Source: Pigmentiphaga aceris
GTDB lineage: Bacteria; Pseudomonadota; Gammaproteobacteria; Burkholderiales; Burkholderiaceae_B
Assembly: GCF_008119665.1 (NCBI RefSeq)
Contig: NZ_CP043046.1
Location: forward strand, 4,712,001-4,776,000
Length of the DNA: 64,000 nucleotides
Direction: 5' to 3'
Of this stretch, positions 1 through 11,081 are shown in pieces (position 1 is the first letter of the stretch; the number at the start of each line of letters is the position of its first letter). The notes below the pieces were generated by a model. It had not been told where the DNA came from. It searched no databases and saw only the letters and a program-made list of their open reading frames with translations. A program made the translations under genes and the position numbers.

Positions 1-1
1 C

Positions 2-2590
2 AAAGGATCGGCGCTGGGCGAAACGCTGGACCTCGATGGCCGGCTATTGCAGCCCAAGCGTCGCGACGAAGGCCCGGGCAGCGCGTTGCAGGCAGTCTCC
101 TGGGACGAAGCCCTGACGGCGACTGCCGAGGGCTTTCGTCGCATCATCGACACCCACGGTCCCGACTCGGTGGCCTTGTACGTGTCCGGCCAATTGCTGA
201 CCGAGGACTACTACGTCGCCAACAAGCTGATGAAGGGCTACGTCGGCAGCGCCAACATCGACACCAATTCACGGCTCTGCATGTCCTCGGCCGTTGCCGG
301 CCACAAGCGCGCGTTCGGGGAAGATCTGGTACCGGTCGACTACACCGACCTGGAGCAGACCGACCTGATCGTGCTGGTGGGATCGAACACGGCATGGTGC
401 CATCCGATCCTGTTCCAGCGCATGACGGCGGCACGCGAGGCGCGCCCGAACATGAAGCTGGTGGTGATCGACCCGCGCCGCACCGCCACTTGCGAAATGG
501 CCGACATGCATTTGCCGGTCAAGCCGGGCACGGATGTGTGGCTGTTCAATGGCCTGCTGCGTTTCCTGGCACGTGAAGGACTGACCGATGCCAAGTTTGT
601 CGATCAGCACACCCACGGCATGGACGAAACACTGACCGCAGCCGCTGGCGAAGCCGACAGCGTAGATGTTGCGCGCCGTTGCGGCATCGAGCATCAGGCG
701 CTGCTGGACTTCTACCGTCTGTTTGCCAAGACCGAGCGTGTCATCACCGCGTTCTCCATGGGCGTGAACCAGTCCTCGGCGGGCACCGACAAGGTCAACA
801 GCATCATCAATTGCCACTTGCTGACCGGCCGTATCGGTCGTGCCGGCATGGGTCCGTTCTCGATCACCGGCCAGCCCAATGCGATGGGCGGGCGCGAAGT
901 CGGTGGCCTGGCCAACATGCTGGCATCCCACATGGACCTGGACAAACCCGCGCACCGTGAATTGGTGCAGGGCTTCTGGCAGTCACCGTCAATTGCAGAC
1001 AAGCCGGGCTTGAAAGCAGTAGATCTGTTTGAGGCAATCGAAGCCGGGCGGGTCAAGGCCGTGTGGATCATGGCCACCAATCCGGTGATCAGCATGCCCG
1101 ATGCCGACCAGGTCAAGCGTGCGCTGTCGAAATGTGAACTGGTCGTGTGCTCGGACATCGTTGAAAACACCGACACCAGCGCCTTTGCGCACATCTTGCT
1201 GCCCGCACTGGGCTGGGGCGAGAAGGACGGCACGGTGACCAATTCGGAACGCCGCATTTCCCGTCAACGCGCGTTCCTGCCGGCCCCGGGTGAGGCGCGT
1301 GCCGACTGGCGCATCATCAGTGATGTGGCCAAGCGCATGGGCTATGACGGTTTCGACTTCACAGGCCCGGCAGACATCTTCGATGAACATGCGCGACTGA
1401 GCGCGCATGCGAACAGCGCGTTTGTTGCTGACGATGCAAACCCGTCCAAGGGTATTGCCCGGCGCTTTGACATCGGTGCGCTGACAGGCATGTCGCCTGC
1501 AAGCTTCGATGCAATGAAACCCGTGCAGTGGCCCTTGCCGGCCGATGCAAGTCATACCCCGATCCGCCTGTTCTCGGATGGCCGCTTCTCGCATCCAGAC
1601 GGTCGTGCGCGTTTCGTGCCGACCCACCCGCGTGCACCGGTCAACAGTGCCGACGAAGATTTCCCGCTGCTGCTGAACAGCGGCCGAGTGCGCGACCAAT
1701 GGCACACCATGACCCGCACCGGCAAGACGGCGCGGCTGTCGGAACACATTGCCGAGTCTTTTGTGGACATGCACCCGCAAGACGCGCTGATGCACGGCGT
1801 GCGTGAAGGGGGTTTGGCGCGGATATCGACCAAGTGGGGCGCGATGGTGGCGCGCGTACGCCACGGCGGGGGCATTGCCCGAGGACAACTATTCGTCCCG
1901 ATCCACTGGACAGCACAATTCGCATCCGACGCCCGTGTGGGTGCCTTGGTGAACCCGGTGGTCGATCCGGTTTCTGGCGAGCCGGAATTCAAACACACGC
2001 CCGCCCGGGTGGATGAATTCCGCGCCGACTGGTACGGATTTGTGCTGAGCCGCGAGCATATCGATGCTGACAAACTTGCCCACTGGACACGCGTGCCCGG
2101 ACGCCAATTCACACGCGTGGAATTCGCTGGTCGCGGTGTGGTGGAAGATCGCAGCGCGTGGGCACGCGAACTGTTGGGCGTGGATGCTGCCCACCTGGAT
2201 TGGCTGGATTACGAAGACAACACCGCTGGCGTGTATCGTGCCGCGCACGTGGTCGATGGCAAGGTGATTGCCTGTGTGTTCGTGTCGCCCCGGCCCGACC
2301 TGCCCTCGCGCAGCTGGCTTGCCAGCCTGTTCGACAAGACGGAACTGGAGGAAACGGACCGGATCGGCATTCTGGTGGGCCAACCGATGCGCAAGGGGGC
2401 CGACACCGGACCGACTGTGTGCTCCTGCTTTGGGGTTGGTCGCAACACGATTTGCGACGCCATCCGCCAGCGCAATTTGACGACGCCATCGGCAGTCACG
2501 GCTTGCGTGAAGGCGGGCGGCAATTGCGGGTCGTGCATCCCGGAGATCAAGCGGCTGATTGCCGAGACGGTGGTGGAACAGGCGGCTTGA
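2..2590 (+). CDS. nasA: Assimilatory nitrate reductase catalytic subunit, 5' end outside window
   Basis: Cytoplasmic molybdenum enzyme that reduces nitrate to nitrite for assimilation. The frame is already open at base 2 and continues through a TTG at 47, so the gene starts upstream; the N-terminal 4Fe-4S cysteines are not in the window. About 860 residues are visible: molybdopterin-oxidoreductase body (SRLCMSSAVAGHK, GRIGRAGMGPFSITGQPNAM), a molybdopterin dinucleotide-binding segment (LLLNSGRVRDQWHTMTRTGK), then a C-terminal BFD-like [2Fe-2S] domain with a CSC pair and a later NCGSC pair. That tail is typical of NasA-type rather than respiratory NarG or NapA enzymes. nirBD probably lie upstream, but this cannot be seen. 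Transport (nrtABC), siroheme (cobA) and control (nasT) genes lie within 18 kb. Confidence 0.95.
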   Translation, partial: KGSALGETLDLDGRLLQPKRRDEGPGSALQAVSWDEALTATAEGFRRIIDTHGPDSVALYVSGQLLTEDYYVANKLMKGYVGSANIDTNSRLCMSSAVAGHKRAFGEDLVPVDYTDLEQTDLIVLVGSNTAWCHPILFQRMTAAREARPNMKLVVIDPRRTATCEMADMHLPVKPGTDVWLFNGLLRFLAREGLTDAKFVDQHTHGMDETLTAAAGEADSVDVARRCGIEHQALLDFYRLFAKTERVITAFSMGVNQSSAGTDKVNSIINCHLLTGRIGRAGMGPFSITGQPNAMGGREVGGLANMLASHMDLDKPAHRELVQGFWQSPSIADKPGLKAVDLFEAIEAGRVKAVWIMATNPVISMPDADQVKRALSKCELVVCSDIVENTDTSAFAHILLPALGWGEKDGTVTNSERRISRQRAFLPAPGEARADWRIISDVAKRMGYDGFDFTGPADIFDEHARLSAHANSAFVADDANPSKGIARRFDIGALTGMSPASFDAMKPVQWPLPADASHTPIRLFSDGRFSHPDGRARFVPTHPRAPVNSADEDFPLLLNSGRVRDQWHTMTRTGKTARLSEHIAESFVDMHPQDALMHGVREGGLARISTKWGAMVARVRHGGGIARGQLFVPIHWTAQFASDARVGALVNPVVDPVSGEPEFKHTPARVDEFRADWYGFVLSREHIDADKLAHWTRVPGRQFTRVEFAGRGVVEDRSAWARELLGVDAAHLDWLDYEDNTAGVYRAAHVVDGKVIACVFVSPRPDLPSRSWLASLFDKTELEETDRIGILVGQPMRKGADTGPTVCSCFGVGRNTICDAIRQRNLTTPSAVTACVKAGGNCGSCIPEIKRLIAETVVEQAA

Positions 2591-2698
2591 GGGAAGCACG
2601 CCTGTGTCAGGGATTTGATTTGTAGTCCTGAACCCAGGCGCGGGCCTCAGATATGAAGCTCAGGCATCGGGATCAATTTCGACGCCCGGCCACCTTAT

Positions 2699-4165
2699 TC
2701 AAACCGCCGCAGCCACCTCACGCCGCAACACGCGGCCCGGGCGGTTACCGCTGGTCTTGCCGTCCTGCCAGACCACCACGCCATTGACCAACACGGTCTC
2801 GATGCCAATCGACGGCACCATCGGCCGTGCGAAGCTTGCACCTTCGTCCACCGTCTCGGCGTTGAACACGGTCAGGTCAGCAAACGCACCCTCGCGGATT
2901 ACCCCCCGGTCGGCCAAGCCAAAATTCTTCGCGGTCAGCCCCGTCATTTTGTAGACCGCCGTTTCCAGCGGGAACAGCCCCAGCGCACGTCCGTAGTGAC
3001 CCAACACGCGTGGGAAACTGCCCCACAGGCGGGGATGTGGTTTTTCGTCATGCGGCAGGCCATCGGACCCGATCATGGTTTCATCGAACTTCAGAATGCG
3101 CTGCACGTCGGCATCATCGATGCGGTGATAAATGGCACCGGCCGGCAGCAGTTTGGCCACGGCTTCTTCCTGGCTGACGCCCAGCTCGGCGGCCACATCC
3201 ACCAGGTCACGGCCCGCGTACTGCGGCAGCGTGGTCGACCAGGTGACGGTAATGCGTGCGGAACTGGCGATCAGGTCGGCCGTGAGCACGGTGGACGACG
3301 CGTTGTACGGGTAGCAGTCCAGGCAGATCGGCTGGGTCTTCATGTGACGTTCGATCAGCGCCAGGGTCTCGACCGAGCGTCCGTAGTTGGGCGTGCCCGT
3401 GACTTTGTGATGCGAAATCACTACTGGCACCCCCACTTCGCGGCCAATGCGGAACGCCTCGTCCAGCGCCTCGACCACGTGGTTGCTTTCGTCGCGCATG
3501 TGGGTGCAGTACAGGGCACCACGCGCCGTCAGCGGTGCGCAGATTTCGATGATCTCTTCGGTCGTGGACGCGCGCGCGGGCGCGTAGGACAGCCCGGTCG
3601 ACACGCCGATGGCACCGGCGTCCAGGGCTTCGGTCACCAGGGCCTGCATTGCGCCGATCTCGGCAGGCGTGGCCGGGCGGTTCAGATCGCTCATGGTGGC
3701 GACGCGCAAGGTGGCGTGGCCCACCAGCATGGCGCAATTGGTGGCTGCCGGTTGCTGCTCGAGCGCCGCAATGTAGTCGGCAAAACGCGGGAAGCGGAAC
3801 CAGCCGCCTTGGTTGTCGAGCAAGCTCAGCGGCGGCGTGACCGGATCGGGAATCGGACGCGGCATGGGGGCCAACGAGATTCCGCAGTTGCCGCCAACGA
3901 TGGTCGTGATGCCCTGACTGACCTTTGGTGTCATGTCACCATCAGACAGCATCAATCGGTCGTCATGGGTATGCGCGTCGATGAACCCGGGCGCCACCAC
4001 CAGGCCGGTGGCGTCGATGATCAGATCGGCCGTTGCATCGCCCAGGTCGCCCACGCGAGCAATGCGGTCTTTGAGAATCGCAATGTCGCCTTCAAAACGT
4101 GGGGCACGGGTGCCATCGACAATCGAGGCATGGCGGATCAGCACATCGTAATGAGAGGTCATCAT
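2699..4165 (-). CDS. N-acyl-D-amino-acid deacylase (D-aminoacylase)
   Basis: Amidohydrolase-superfamily enzyme of 488 residues, the usual length of D-aminoacylases, expected to hydrolyse N-acyl-D-amino acids to D-amino acid and carboxylate. Visible motifs are the metal-binding GFIDAHTHDD near residue 65, GGNCGI (the cysteine ligand region of the Alcaligenes enzyme), SHHKVTG, and GSDGLPHDEKPHPR with the catalytic aspartate. It is the last gene of a minus-strand operon and starts 6 bp after the fused ABC ATPase. Two consecutive ATG codons (4165 and 4162) can start it; the ribosome site is weak. Context suggests the transporter imports the acylated or peptidic substrates, which is inference. The family also includes D-glutamate and D-aspartate deacylases, so exact specificity is open. 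Confidence 0.88.
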   Translation of the reverse strand: MMTSHYDVLIRHASIVDGTRAPRFEGDIAILKDRIARVGDLGDATADLIIDATGLVVAPGFIDAHTHDDRLMLSDGDMTPKVSQGITTIVGGNCGISLAPMPRPIPDPVTPPLSLLDNQGGWFRFPRFADYIAALEQQPAATNCAMLVGHATLRVATMSDLNRPATPAEIGAMQALVTEALDAGAIGVSTGLSYAPARASTTEEIIEICAPLTARGALYCTHMRDESNHVVEALDEAFRIGREVGVPVVISHHKVTGTPNYGRSVETLALIERHMKTQPICLDCYPYNASSTVLTADLIASSARITVTWSTTLPQYAGRDLVDVAAELGVSQEEAVAKLLPAGAIYHRIDDADVQRILKFDETMIGSDGLPHDEKPHPRLWGSFPRVLGHYGRALGLFPLETAVYKMTGLTAKNFGLADRGVIREGAFADLTVFNAETVDEGASFARPMVPSIGIETVLVNGVVVWQDGKTSGNRPGRVLRREVAAAV

Positions 4166-4171
4166 TCGCTT

Positions 4172-5881
4172 CTAGACGGATTGGACGGAAACCGGCGACA
4201 CCGGCCGGAAGTTCTGGAAGTCCCAGTCCCGGCCGGGGGCGGCCGCGATCAGGGCTCGGGTGTAATCACGTTGCGGCGTGGTCAGCACCTGGTGCGACGG
4301 CCCGGCTTCAACGATACGCCCCTGCTGCATCACCACGATGGTGTCGCAGACCTGCGCAGCCACCCGCAGGTCGTGCGTGATGAACAAGACCGCAATGCCG
4401 GTGCGTTCGCGGATGTCGTCCAGCAGCCTGAGCACCTGTGCCTGCACCGACACATCCAGCGCAGACACCGCCTCGTCAGCCACCAGAATGTCTGGCCGCA
4501 ACGCCAGTGCGCGGGCGATGCAGATGCGTTGCCGCTGGCCACCCGAGAACTGGTGGGGATAACGGCGCATGGCACTGGCATCCAATCCCACGACTTCCAT
4601 CAGTTCATGCGCACGGGCCTCGGCCTCGTGTCTGGGCACACCGAAGTTCATTGGTCCTTCGACCAGTGAATCGACAATGTTCAGGCGCGGGTTCAACGAG
4701 CGGTACGGGTCCTGGAACACGATCTGGAAACGCTGGCGCAGCGGGTGCAGGCGCGGGCCCGACAGCGTGGCGATGTCCTGATCCTGAATGCGTATGGCCC
4801 CGCCACTGGGCGTAAGCAAACGCACCACGCAGCGCGCCACGGTCGACTTGCCCGACCCCGACTCACCGACGATACCGAGTATTTCGCCGCGCCGCAGACT
4901 GAAGTTCACGTCTTGCGCGGCGCGAACCACATCAACGGCCTTGAACAGGCGGCGGGTGGAATAGGTTTTTTCCAGCCCGGTGACGTTCAGCACGACCTCG
5001 CTTTGAATATCACGAGCGGGCCGGGGAATCAGGCTGGGCACGGACGACACCAGCATGCGGGTGTACGGCATGTTTGGCGTCGCCAGAATCTCGTCCCGGG
5101 TGCCGACCTCGATCACCTTGCCCTGGTTCATCACCACGATGCGATCGGCAATATCGGACACCACGCCGAAGTCGTGCGTGATGAACAGCACCGCCGTGCC
5201 GTACTTTTCCTGCAGCTCACGGATCAGCAGCAGAATCTGTTTCTGTGTGGTCACGTCAAGCGCGGTCGTCGGTTCATCGGCGATCAGCAGCCTGGGTTCG
5301 AGAATCAGCGCCATCGAAATCACCACCCGCTGCCGCTGCCCGCCAGACAACTGATACGGGTAGGAATCGTAGACACGGCGCACCTCGGCGATGTGCACCG
5401 AGGCCAGCATGTCCATCACCCGTTCGCGGCGCGCACGTTTACCCAGCGAACTGTGGATGCGCAGCACCTCGTCGATCTGTTCGCCGATGGTCTCGACCGG
5501 ATTGAGCGCGGTCATCGGCTCCTGGAAAATCATGGCCATGCGGGTGGCGCGCAACGCACGCAGGCGCTTCTCGCTGGCCCTCAGCACGTCTTCGCCATCG
5601 AGCAAAATGCGGCCACTGCTTGCTTGCAGGCCCTTGGGCAGCAGGCCCATCGAGGCCAGTGAGGTCACCGACTTGCCCGACCCGGACTCCCCCACCACAC
5701 ACAGGGTTTCGCCCGGCGCGATTTGCAGGTTCACGTTCTGGATCAGTTCGCGTCCGCCCGGGCTGCCAGGGCTACCAGCACTGCCGGTACGAACCGACAG
5801 CCCCTCGATTTCAAGCACCCATTTTCCGGTTGACGCCTGCCCGGCGTGATCTGCCGCGTGATCTGTCATCGACTGGCTCAT
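4172..5881 (-). CDS. Peptide/nickel-type ABC transporter, fused double ATPase (DppD-DppF type)
   Basis: ATP-hydrolysing subunit of an oligopeptide-family importer, 569 residues, with two complete nucleotide-binding domains in one chain. The N-terminal half has Walker A GESGSGKS, signature LSGGQRQRV and Walker B LLIADEPTTALD. The C-terminal half has a second GESGSGKS, signature FSGGQRQRICIARALAL and ILVADEAVSALDVS. This is the tandem fusion seen in GsiA-like systems, where single chains replace the DppD/DppF pair. Its start overlaps the end of the upstream permease by 4 bp, so translation is probably coupled. It acts at the inner membrane with the two downstream-numbered permeases and the binding protein. 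Confidence 0.93.
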   Translation of the reverse strand: MSQSMTDHAADHAGQASTGKWVLEIEGLSVRTGSAGSPGSPGGRELIQNVNLQIAPGETLCVVGESGSGKSVTSLASMGLLPKGLQASSGRILLDGEDVLRASEKRLRALRATRMAMIFQEPMTALNPVETIGEQIDEVLRIHSSLGKRARRERVMDMLASVHIAEVRRVYDSYPYQLSGGQRQRVVISMALILEPRLLIADEPTTALDVTTQKQILLLIRELQEKYGTAVLFITHDFGVVSDIADRIVVMNQGKVIEVGTRDEILATPNMPYTRMLVSSVPSLIPRPARDIQSEVVLNVTGLEKTYSTRRLFKAVDVVRAAQDVNFSLRRGEILGIVGESGSGKSTVARCVVRLLTPSGGAIRIQDQDIATLSGPRLHPLRQRFQIVFQDPYRSLNPRLNIVDSLVEGPMNFGVPRHEAEARAHELMEVVGLDASAMRRYPHQFSGGQRQRICIARALALRPDILVADEAVSALDVSVQAQVLRLLDDIRERTGIAVLFITHDLRVAAQVCDTIVVMQQGRIVEAGPSHQVLTTPQRDYTRALIAAAPGRDWDFQNFRPVSPVSVQSV

Positions 5882-6786
5882 GAGCGTTGCGCCATGCGGG
5901 GATCGAGCACGTCACGCAACACGTCGCCCAGAATGTTCACGCTCAGCAGCGTCAGGCCCAGCACGATGCCCGGGTAGCCGATCAGGCCGGGCTTGAGCTG
6001 AAAGTACATGCGCCCCTCGGCCATCATGTTGCCCCATGAGGGAATGGCGGGCGGCAAGCCGGCACCCAGAAAACTCAGCGTAGACTCGATCAGAATGGCG
6101 GCAGCAAAGATATGCGTGCCCTGCACGATCAGCGGTGCAATGGTGTTGGGCACCATGTGACGAAACAACAATCTCGGGGTGCGGGTGCCCAACGAAATAG
6201 CGGCTTCCACGTAAGACTCGCTGCGTACCGACAGGATCACGCCGCGCACCAGCCGCACCACACGCGGCACTTCGGGCACGGTGATCGCCACCAGCACGGT
6301 GAACAGCGTGCCGCCGCTCAAGGCCACCAGGGCGATGGCCAGCAAGATGCTGGGAATCGACATGATGCCGTCCATGATCCGCATGATGATGCCGTCGGCC
6401 GACCGGAAATATCCGGCGATGACGCCGATCACCATGCCCAGCGCCAGGCTGGCCAGGCATGCGCCCAGGCCCACCAACAAGGACACCCGGGCACCGTACA
6501 AGACCCGTGACCAGGTATCGCGCCCGAAGGCATCAGTGCCCAGCCAGTGCTCGGCCGACATGCTGCGCAGCCGCGAGGCCGGATCGATGGCGGTGGGATC
6601 GGTGGTGCCCAGCCACGGGGCGAAGATTGCCATCAGGACCACCACGCACAACACGACAAAGGCGATGGCAACCGGAACACTAGCCAAGGCCTGCTTCAGC
6701 GTTGCCGCCAATGCGCTCAGGCGGCTCGCCTCGGCAGGACTGCCCGGCCCGGCGTCGGTCGGCGCGTGTGGATCGATGGCGGACAC
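5878..6786 (-). CDS. Peptide-type ABC transporter permease (DppC/OppC-like)
   Basis: Inner-membrane permease of 302 residues with an N-terminal hydrophobic segment near residues 38-58 and the BPD_transp_1 fold. The EAA-type loop is around EAAISLGTRTPRLLFRHMVP, which contacts the ATPase. The OppC-N signature GTDAFGRDTWSRVLYGAR distinguishes it from the DppB-type partner. It lies between the DppB-like permease (7 bp gap) and the fused ATPase (4 bp overlap), in the usual order for this family. Substrate cannot be read from the permease; the downstream deacylase suggests N-acylated or D-residue-containing compounds. Confidence 0.92.
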   Translation of the reverse strand: MSAIDPHAPTDAGPGSPAEASRLSALAATLKQALASVPVAIAFVVLCVVVLMAIFAPWLGTTDPTAIDPASRLRSMSAEHWLGTDAFGRDTWSRVLYGARVSLLVGLGACLASLALGMVIGVIAGYFRSADGIIMRIMDGIMSIPSILLAIALVALSGGTLFTVLVAITVPEVPRVVRLVRGVILSVRSESYVEAAISLGTRTPRLLFRHMVPNTIAPLIVQGTHIFAAAILIESTLSFLGAGLPPAIPSWGNMMAEGRMYFQLKPGLIGYPGIVLGLTLLSVNILGDVLRDVLDPRMAQRS

Positions 6787-6793
6787 GAAATTC

Positions 6794-7735
6794 TCAGTAG
6801 CGAATGCGCGGATCGAAAACGGAATACAGCACGTCGACCGTCAGGTTGATGAAAATGTAGATCAGGGAGAACAGCAGAATCAGGCCCTGAATCACCGGAT
6901 AGTCACGCGCCAGCACCGCCTCGACCACCAGCCGACCCAGACCAGGCAGATTGAAGACGGTTTCCGTGACGACCACCCCGCTGATCAGCGAGGCCACCCC
7001 GATGCCGATCACGGTCAGGATGGGCACGGCCGCATTGCGTAGTGCATGCTTCATCAAGACCACGCCTTCATGCGCACCCTTGGCGCGTGCGGTGCGAATG
7101 AAATCTTCGTTCATCACCTCGATGACGCTGCTGCGCGTGATCCGGGCGATCAGGGCCACGTACACCGCGCTCAGCGCCATGATCGGCAGCCACAGCCGCT
7201 GGGCAAACGGCCAGAACCCGGCGCTCAAGGGTCGATAGCCCTGCACCGGGAACCAGCCCAGCTGAATCGCCAGCAGGTAGATCAGCAGATAGGCAATGAC
7301 AAACGTCGGTACCGAGAAGCCGAAGACCGAGAACACCATGATGCTGCGATCAAGCAACCTGCCCTGCTTCCAGGCAGCGATGACACCCAGCGGGATGGCG
7401 ATGATCACCGTCAGCACCATGGTGCCGATACCCAGCGCAAGCGACGGGCCGACCCGGTCTGCAATCATGTCCAGCACGGGCGTGCCGGACAGCAAGGACG
7501 TGCCCAGGTCACCGCGCAGCAGCTGACCGACCCAGTGCGTGAACTGCTGATGAATCGGCAGATCCAGGCCCATGCTGGTTCGAATCAGCGCAAGCTTTTC
7601 GTTGGTGGCATCGTCGCCTGCGATGATGGCCGCCGGGTCACCCGGCGTCAGGCGCAGGATCGCAAACACCACCACCGCAACCATGGCCATGACCGGCAGC
7701 GTGGCGAGCAAACGCCGCGCAATGTAGGCCAACAT
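6794..7735 (-). CDS. Peptide-type ABC transporter permease (DppB/OppB-like)
   Basis: Inner-membrane permease of 313 residues. It starts with the family-typical MLAYIARRLLATLPV first helix, followed by LRLTPGDPAAIIAGDDAT, a periplasmic loop, and the cytoplasmic loop RTARAKGAHEGVVLMKHALRN that docks on the ATPase. The C-terminus DVLYSVFDPRIRY is a DppB hallmark. It begins 3 bp after the stop of the binding-protein gene, so the operon is tightly packed. It should form the membrane channel as a heterodimer with the following DppC-like permease. Confidence 0.92.
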   Translation of the reverse strand: MLAYIARRLLATLPVMAMVAVVVFAILRLTPGDPAAIIAGDDATNEKLALIRTSMGLDLPIHQQFTHWVGQLLRGDLGTSLLSGTPVLDMIADRVGPSLALGIGTMVLTVIIAIPLGVIAAWKQGRLLDRSIMVFSVFGFSVPTFVIAYLLIYLLAIQLGWFPVQGYRPLSAGFWPFAQRLWLPIMALSAVYVALIARITRSSVIEVMNEDFIRTARAKGAHEGVVLMKHALRNAAVPILTVIGIGVASLISGVVVTETVFNLPGLGRLVVEAVLARDYPVIQGLILLFSLIYIFINLTVDVLYSVFDPRIRY

Positions 7736-7738
7736 GCC

Positions 7739-9337
7739 TTATTGGCCCTTCTTGATGTTCCAGAACACGGTCACCGGGGAATCCAGCACCCCGGTCAGCT
7801 TGGTGCTATAGGCAGCAGGAATGACGAACTGGCCAAGCGGGCCGACCACGCCTTCATCGATCGCCAGCTTCTGGATCTTGGCCGTGATTTCCTTGCGCTC
7901 GGACACCTCGGTAGCCTTGGTGAATTGCAGGCGCAGTGCCTCGATTTCCGGCACGTCAGGCCACCCGGCCCAGGACTTCTTGCCCGCCGACGCAATGGTC
8001 GAGTTGCCCACCGGGTCGCCGCTGGTGGCCAGGTTGCTGTAGGTGGAGAAGATGCTCCAGCCGCCTTCCGATACCGGTTTCTGGCTGGAACGAAGCGTCA
8101 CCACGGTCTGCCAATCCATGGCCTTCAGGTCCACCTTGAATCCGGCCTTGCGCAACGCGTCTGCGATGACCACGGGCTGGGCGGCGGAAATGGCAATGTC
8201 GGTCGGATGCAGGATGACGACCGGCGTGCCGTCGTAACCCGACTCCTTCAACAAGGCCTTGGCTTTTTCGATGTTGCCCGGAACCACGATGTCTGCACCG
8301 TAGTTGTTGGCGTAGGGGTTGCCGCAGCCGAAGACTGCCGCGCAGGTCTTGTAATACTTGGCGTCGCCAACCAGCGCTTGCAGTACCCGTTCCTGGCTGA
8401 CCGCGTACAGGGCTGCCTGCCGTACCTTCTTGTTGTCGAATGGCGCTTGCAGATGGTTGAAGCGGTAGTAGGTCCAGCTGCCCAGACGATCCAGCGTATC
8501 GACCTTGACCTTGTTGTTGGCCTGAACCAGCGGCAACAGGTCGAACGGCACCTGCTCCATGTAATCCACTTCACCATTGGTCAAGGCATTCACGGCCGTC
8601 ATCTGGTCCGGCATGCTGACCCACTGCACCTTGTCGACGTTCACCACCTTGCCACCGGCCGTCCAGCTGGAAGGTTCGCTACGCGGCACGTAGTCGCGGT
8701 TCTTCTCATAGACCACATTCAGGCCGGGCTTGAACTCAGAGGCCACGAACTTGAACGGCCCAGAGCCGATGAACTCTTTGACCGACTCCGATGACGGCGT
8801 TTCGGCAATGCGCTTGGGCATCATGAATGCGGGGCTGGAACTGAGTTTCGACAGCCCTTCCATCAGCAGGCCGGTGGGTTCGGTCAGCACCACCTGGAAC
8901 GACTTGGCGTCGATGGCCTTGATCTCGGACACCATCGGCATCAACAACTGGCCTGCGGCATCGTTCTTTGCCCAGCGCTTAATGGACGCAACGCAGTCTT
9001 CGGCTTCCACCGGCGCGCCGTCGTGCCATTTCAGGCCGTCGCGCAAGGTGAAGACGTAGGTTTTCTTGTCGGCCGACACATCCCATTTACCCACCATCTG
9101 CGGCTGGATCTTGTAATTGGCATCCGTGCCGAACAAGGTGTCATAAATCATGTAGCCATGATTTCGGGTAATAAAGGCGGTGCTCAGGATCGGGTCCAGC
9201 ACCCGCAACCCCGATTGCATCACGGCGGTGATCGTCTGTGCCCCGGCCCCCGCCCCCCATGCAAGCGCCCCGATGGCAAACGCAGCACGTAGCGACGTTA
9301 CGGAAATTGCACGAAGAGTTTTTGACGTGGACGACAT
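7739..9337 (-). CDS. Extracellular solute-binding protein, family 5 (peptide/nickel type)
   Basis: Periplasmic receptor of the ABC importer, about 532 residues. An N-terminal signal peptide (basic start, hydrophobic SLRAAFAIGALAWGAGAGAQ) ends near residue 35. SBP_bac_5 features follow: YMIYDTLFGTD, the KTYVFTLRDGLKWHDGAPV block and LNHLQAPFDNKKVRQAALYA-like text. A GTG at 9340 directly precedes the ATG at 9337; AGGAAG upstream is better spaced for the ATG. First gene of a five-gene minus-strand operon running to the D-aminoacylase. It is separated from argG by a clear terminator, so its own promoter must lie in 9341-9490, where no convincing -35/-10 pair was recognised. Confidence 0.92.
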   Translation of the reverse strand: MSSTSKTLRAISVTSLRAAFAIGALAWGAGAGAQTITAVMQSGLRVLDPILSTAFITRNHGYMIYDTLFGTDANYKIQPQMVGKWDVSADKKTYVFTLRDGLKWHDGAPVEAEDCVASIKRWAKNDAAGQLLMPMVSEIKAIDAKSFQVVLTEPTGLLMEGLSKLSSSPAFMMPKRIAETPSSESVKEFIGSGPFKFVASEFKPGLNVVYEKNRDYVPRSEPSSWTAGGKVVNVDKVQWVSMPDQMTAVNALTNGEVDYMEQVPFDLLPLVQANNKVKVDTLDRLGSWTYYRFNHLQAPFDNKKVRQAALYAVSQERVLQALVGDAKYYKTCAAVFGCGNPYANNYGADIVVPGNIEKAKALLKESGYDGTPVVILHPTDIAISAAQPVVIADALRKAGFKVDLKAMDWQTVVTLRSSQKPVSEGGWSIFSTYSNLATSGDPVGNSTIASAGKKSWAGWPDVPEIEALRLQFTKATEVSERKEITAKIQKLAIDEGVVGPLGQFVIPAAYSTKLTGVLDSPVTVFWNIKKGQ

Positions 9338-9491
9338 CACGGGGACTTCCTGGTAAGAAGTAGGTGAACGGGAGGGCGATATCCGGGTTCTGGTAGCACT
9401 CGGACAGGCAGGGGCCGGCCCCTGGGGGCCAGGACGCAGCTGCCGATTATGCCCACCGCCGACTCATCCGGCCACACCTGAATCACGGGCG

Positions 9492-9525
9492 AAAAAAAAC
9501 CCATGCACGAAAGGCATGGGTTTTT
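9492..9525 (-). terminator. Rho-independent terminator of argG
   Basis: An inverted repeat pairs AAAACCCATGC (9496-9506) with GCATGGGTTTT (9514-9524) across a 7-base loop. On the minus strand the stem is followed by a run of eight T. It sits 50 bp past the argG stop and before the peptide transporter operon, so it insulates the two. The A/T tails on both sides make it potentially bidirectional. Confidence 0.9.
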
Positions 9526-9573
9526 CAGATCCAGTCCCGGACAAGACATGTCCGGGGCGCGATGCTGCTGGAT

Positions 9574-10917
<1,344 letters not shown>

Positions 10918-11081
10918 TCATCACATCGGGGACCGGGAATGCTACTCCACACGCGCGCCTCACGCCAACGGCATGGGGGCGGATTGCGCCGGATTTGGTC
11001 CGATTCGGCCATGAATTGGTCCCGAATGCCGATTCATGTCGCGCTTGACCAACCTTTGCGGGCAGTTTTGCGACGCTTGGC

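Noticed and set aside
2996..4669. 557-codon open frame on the plus strand
   Set aside because: Antisense to the D-aminoacylase and ATPase genes, low-complexity His/Arg/Gly-rich translation, no family similarity.
7046..8794. 582-codon open frame on the plus strand
   Set aside because: Antisense to the permease and binding-protein genes, both with clear family motifs; a GC-rich shadow.
9409..9424. 16-bp palindrome of G and C upstream of the binding-protein gene
   Set aside because: Low-complexity GC palindrome without T tract, partner site or clear distance to a promoter.
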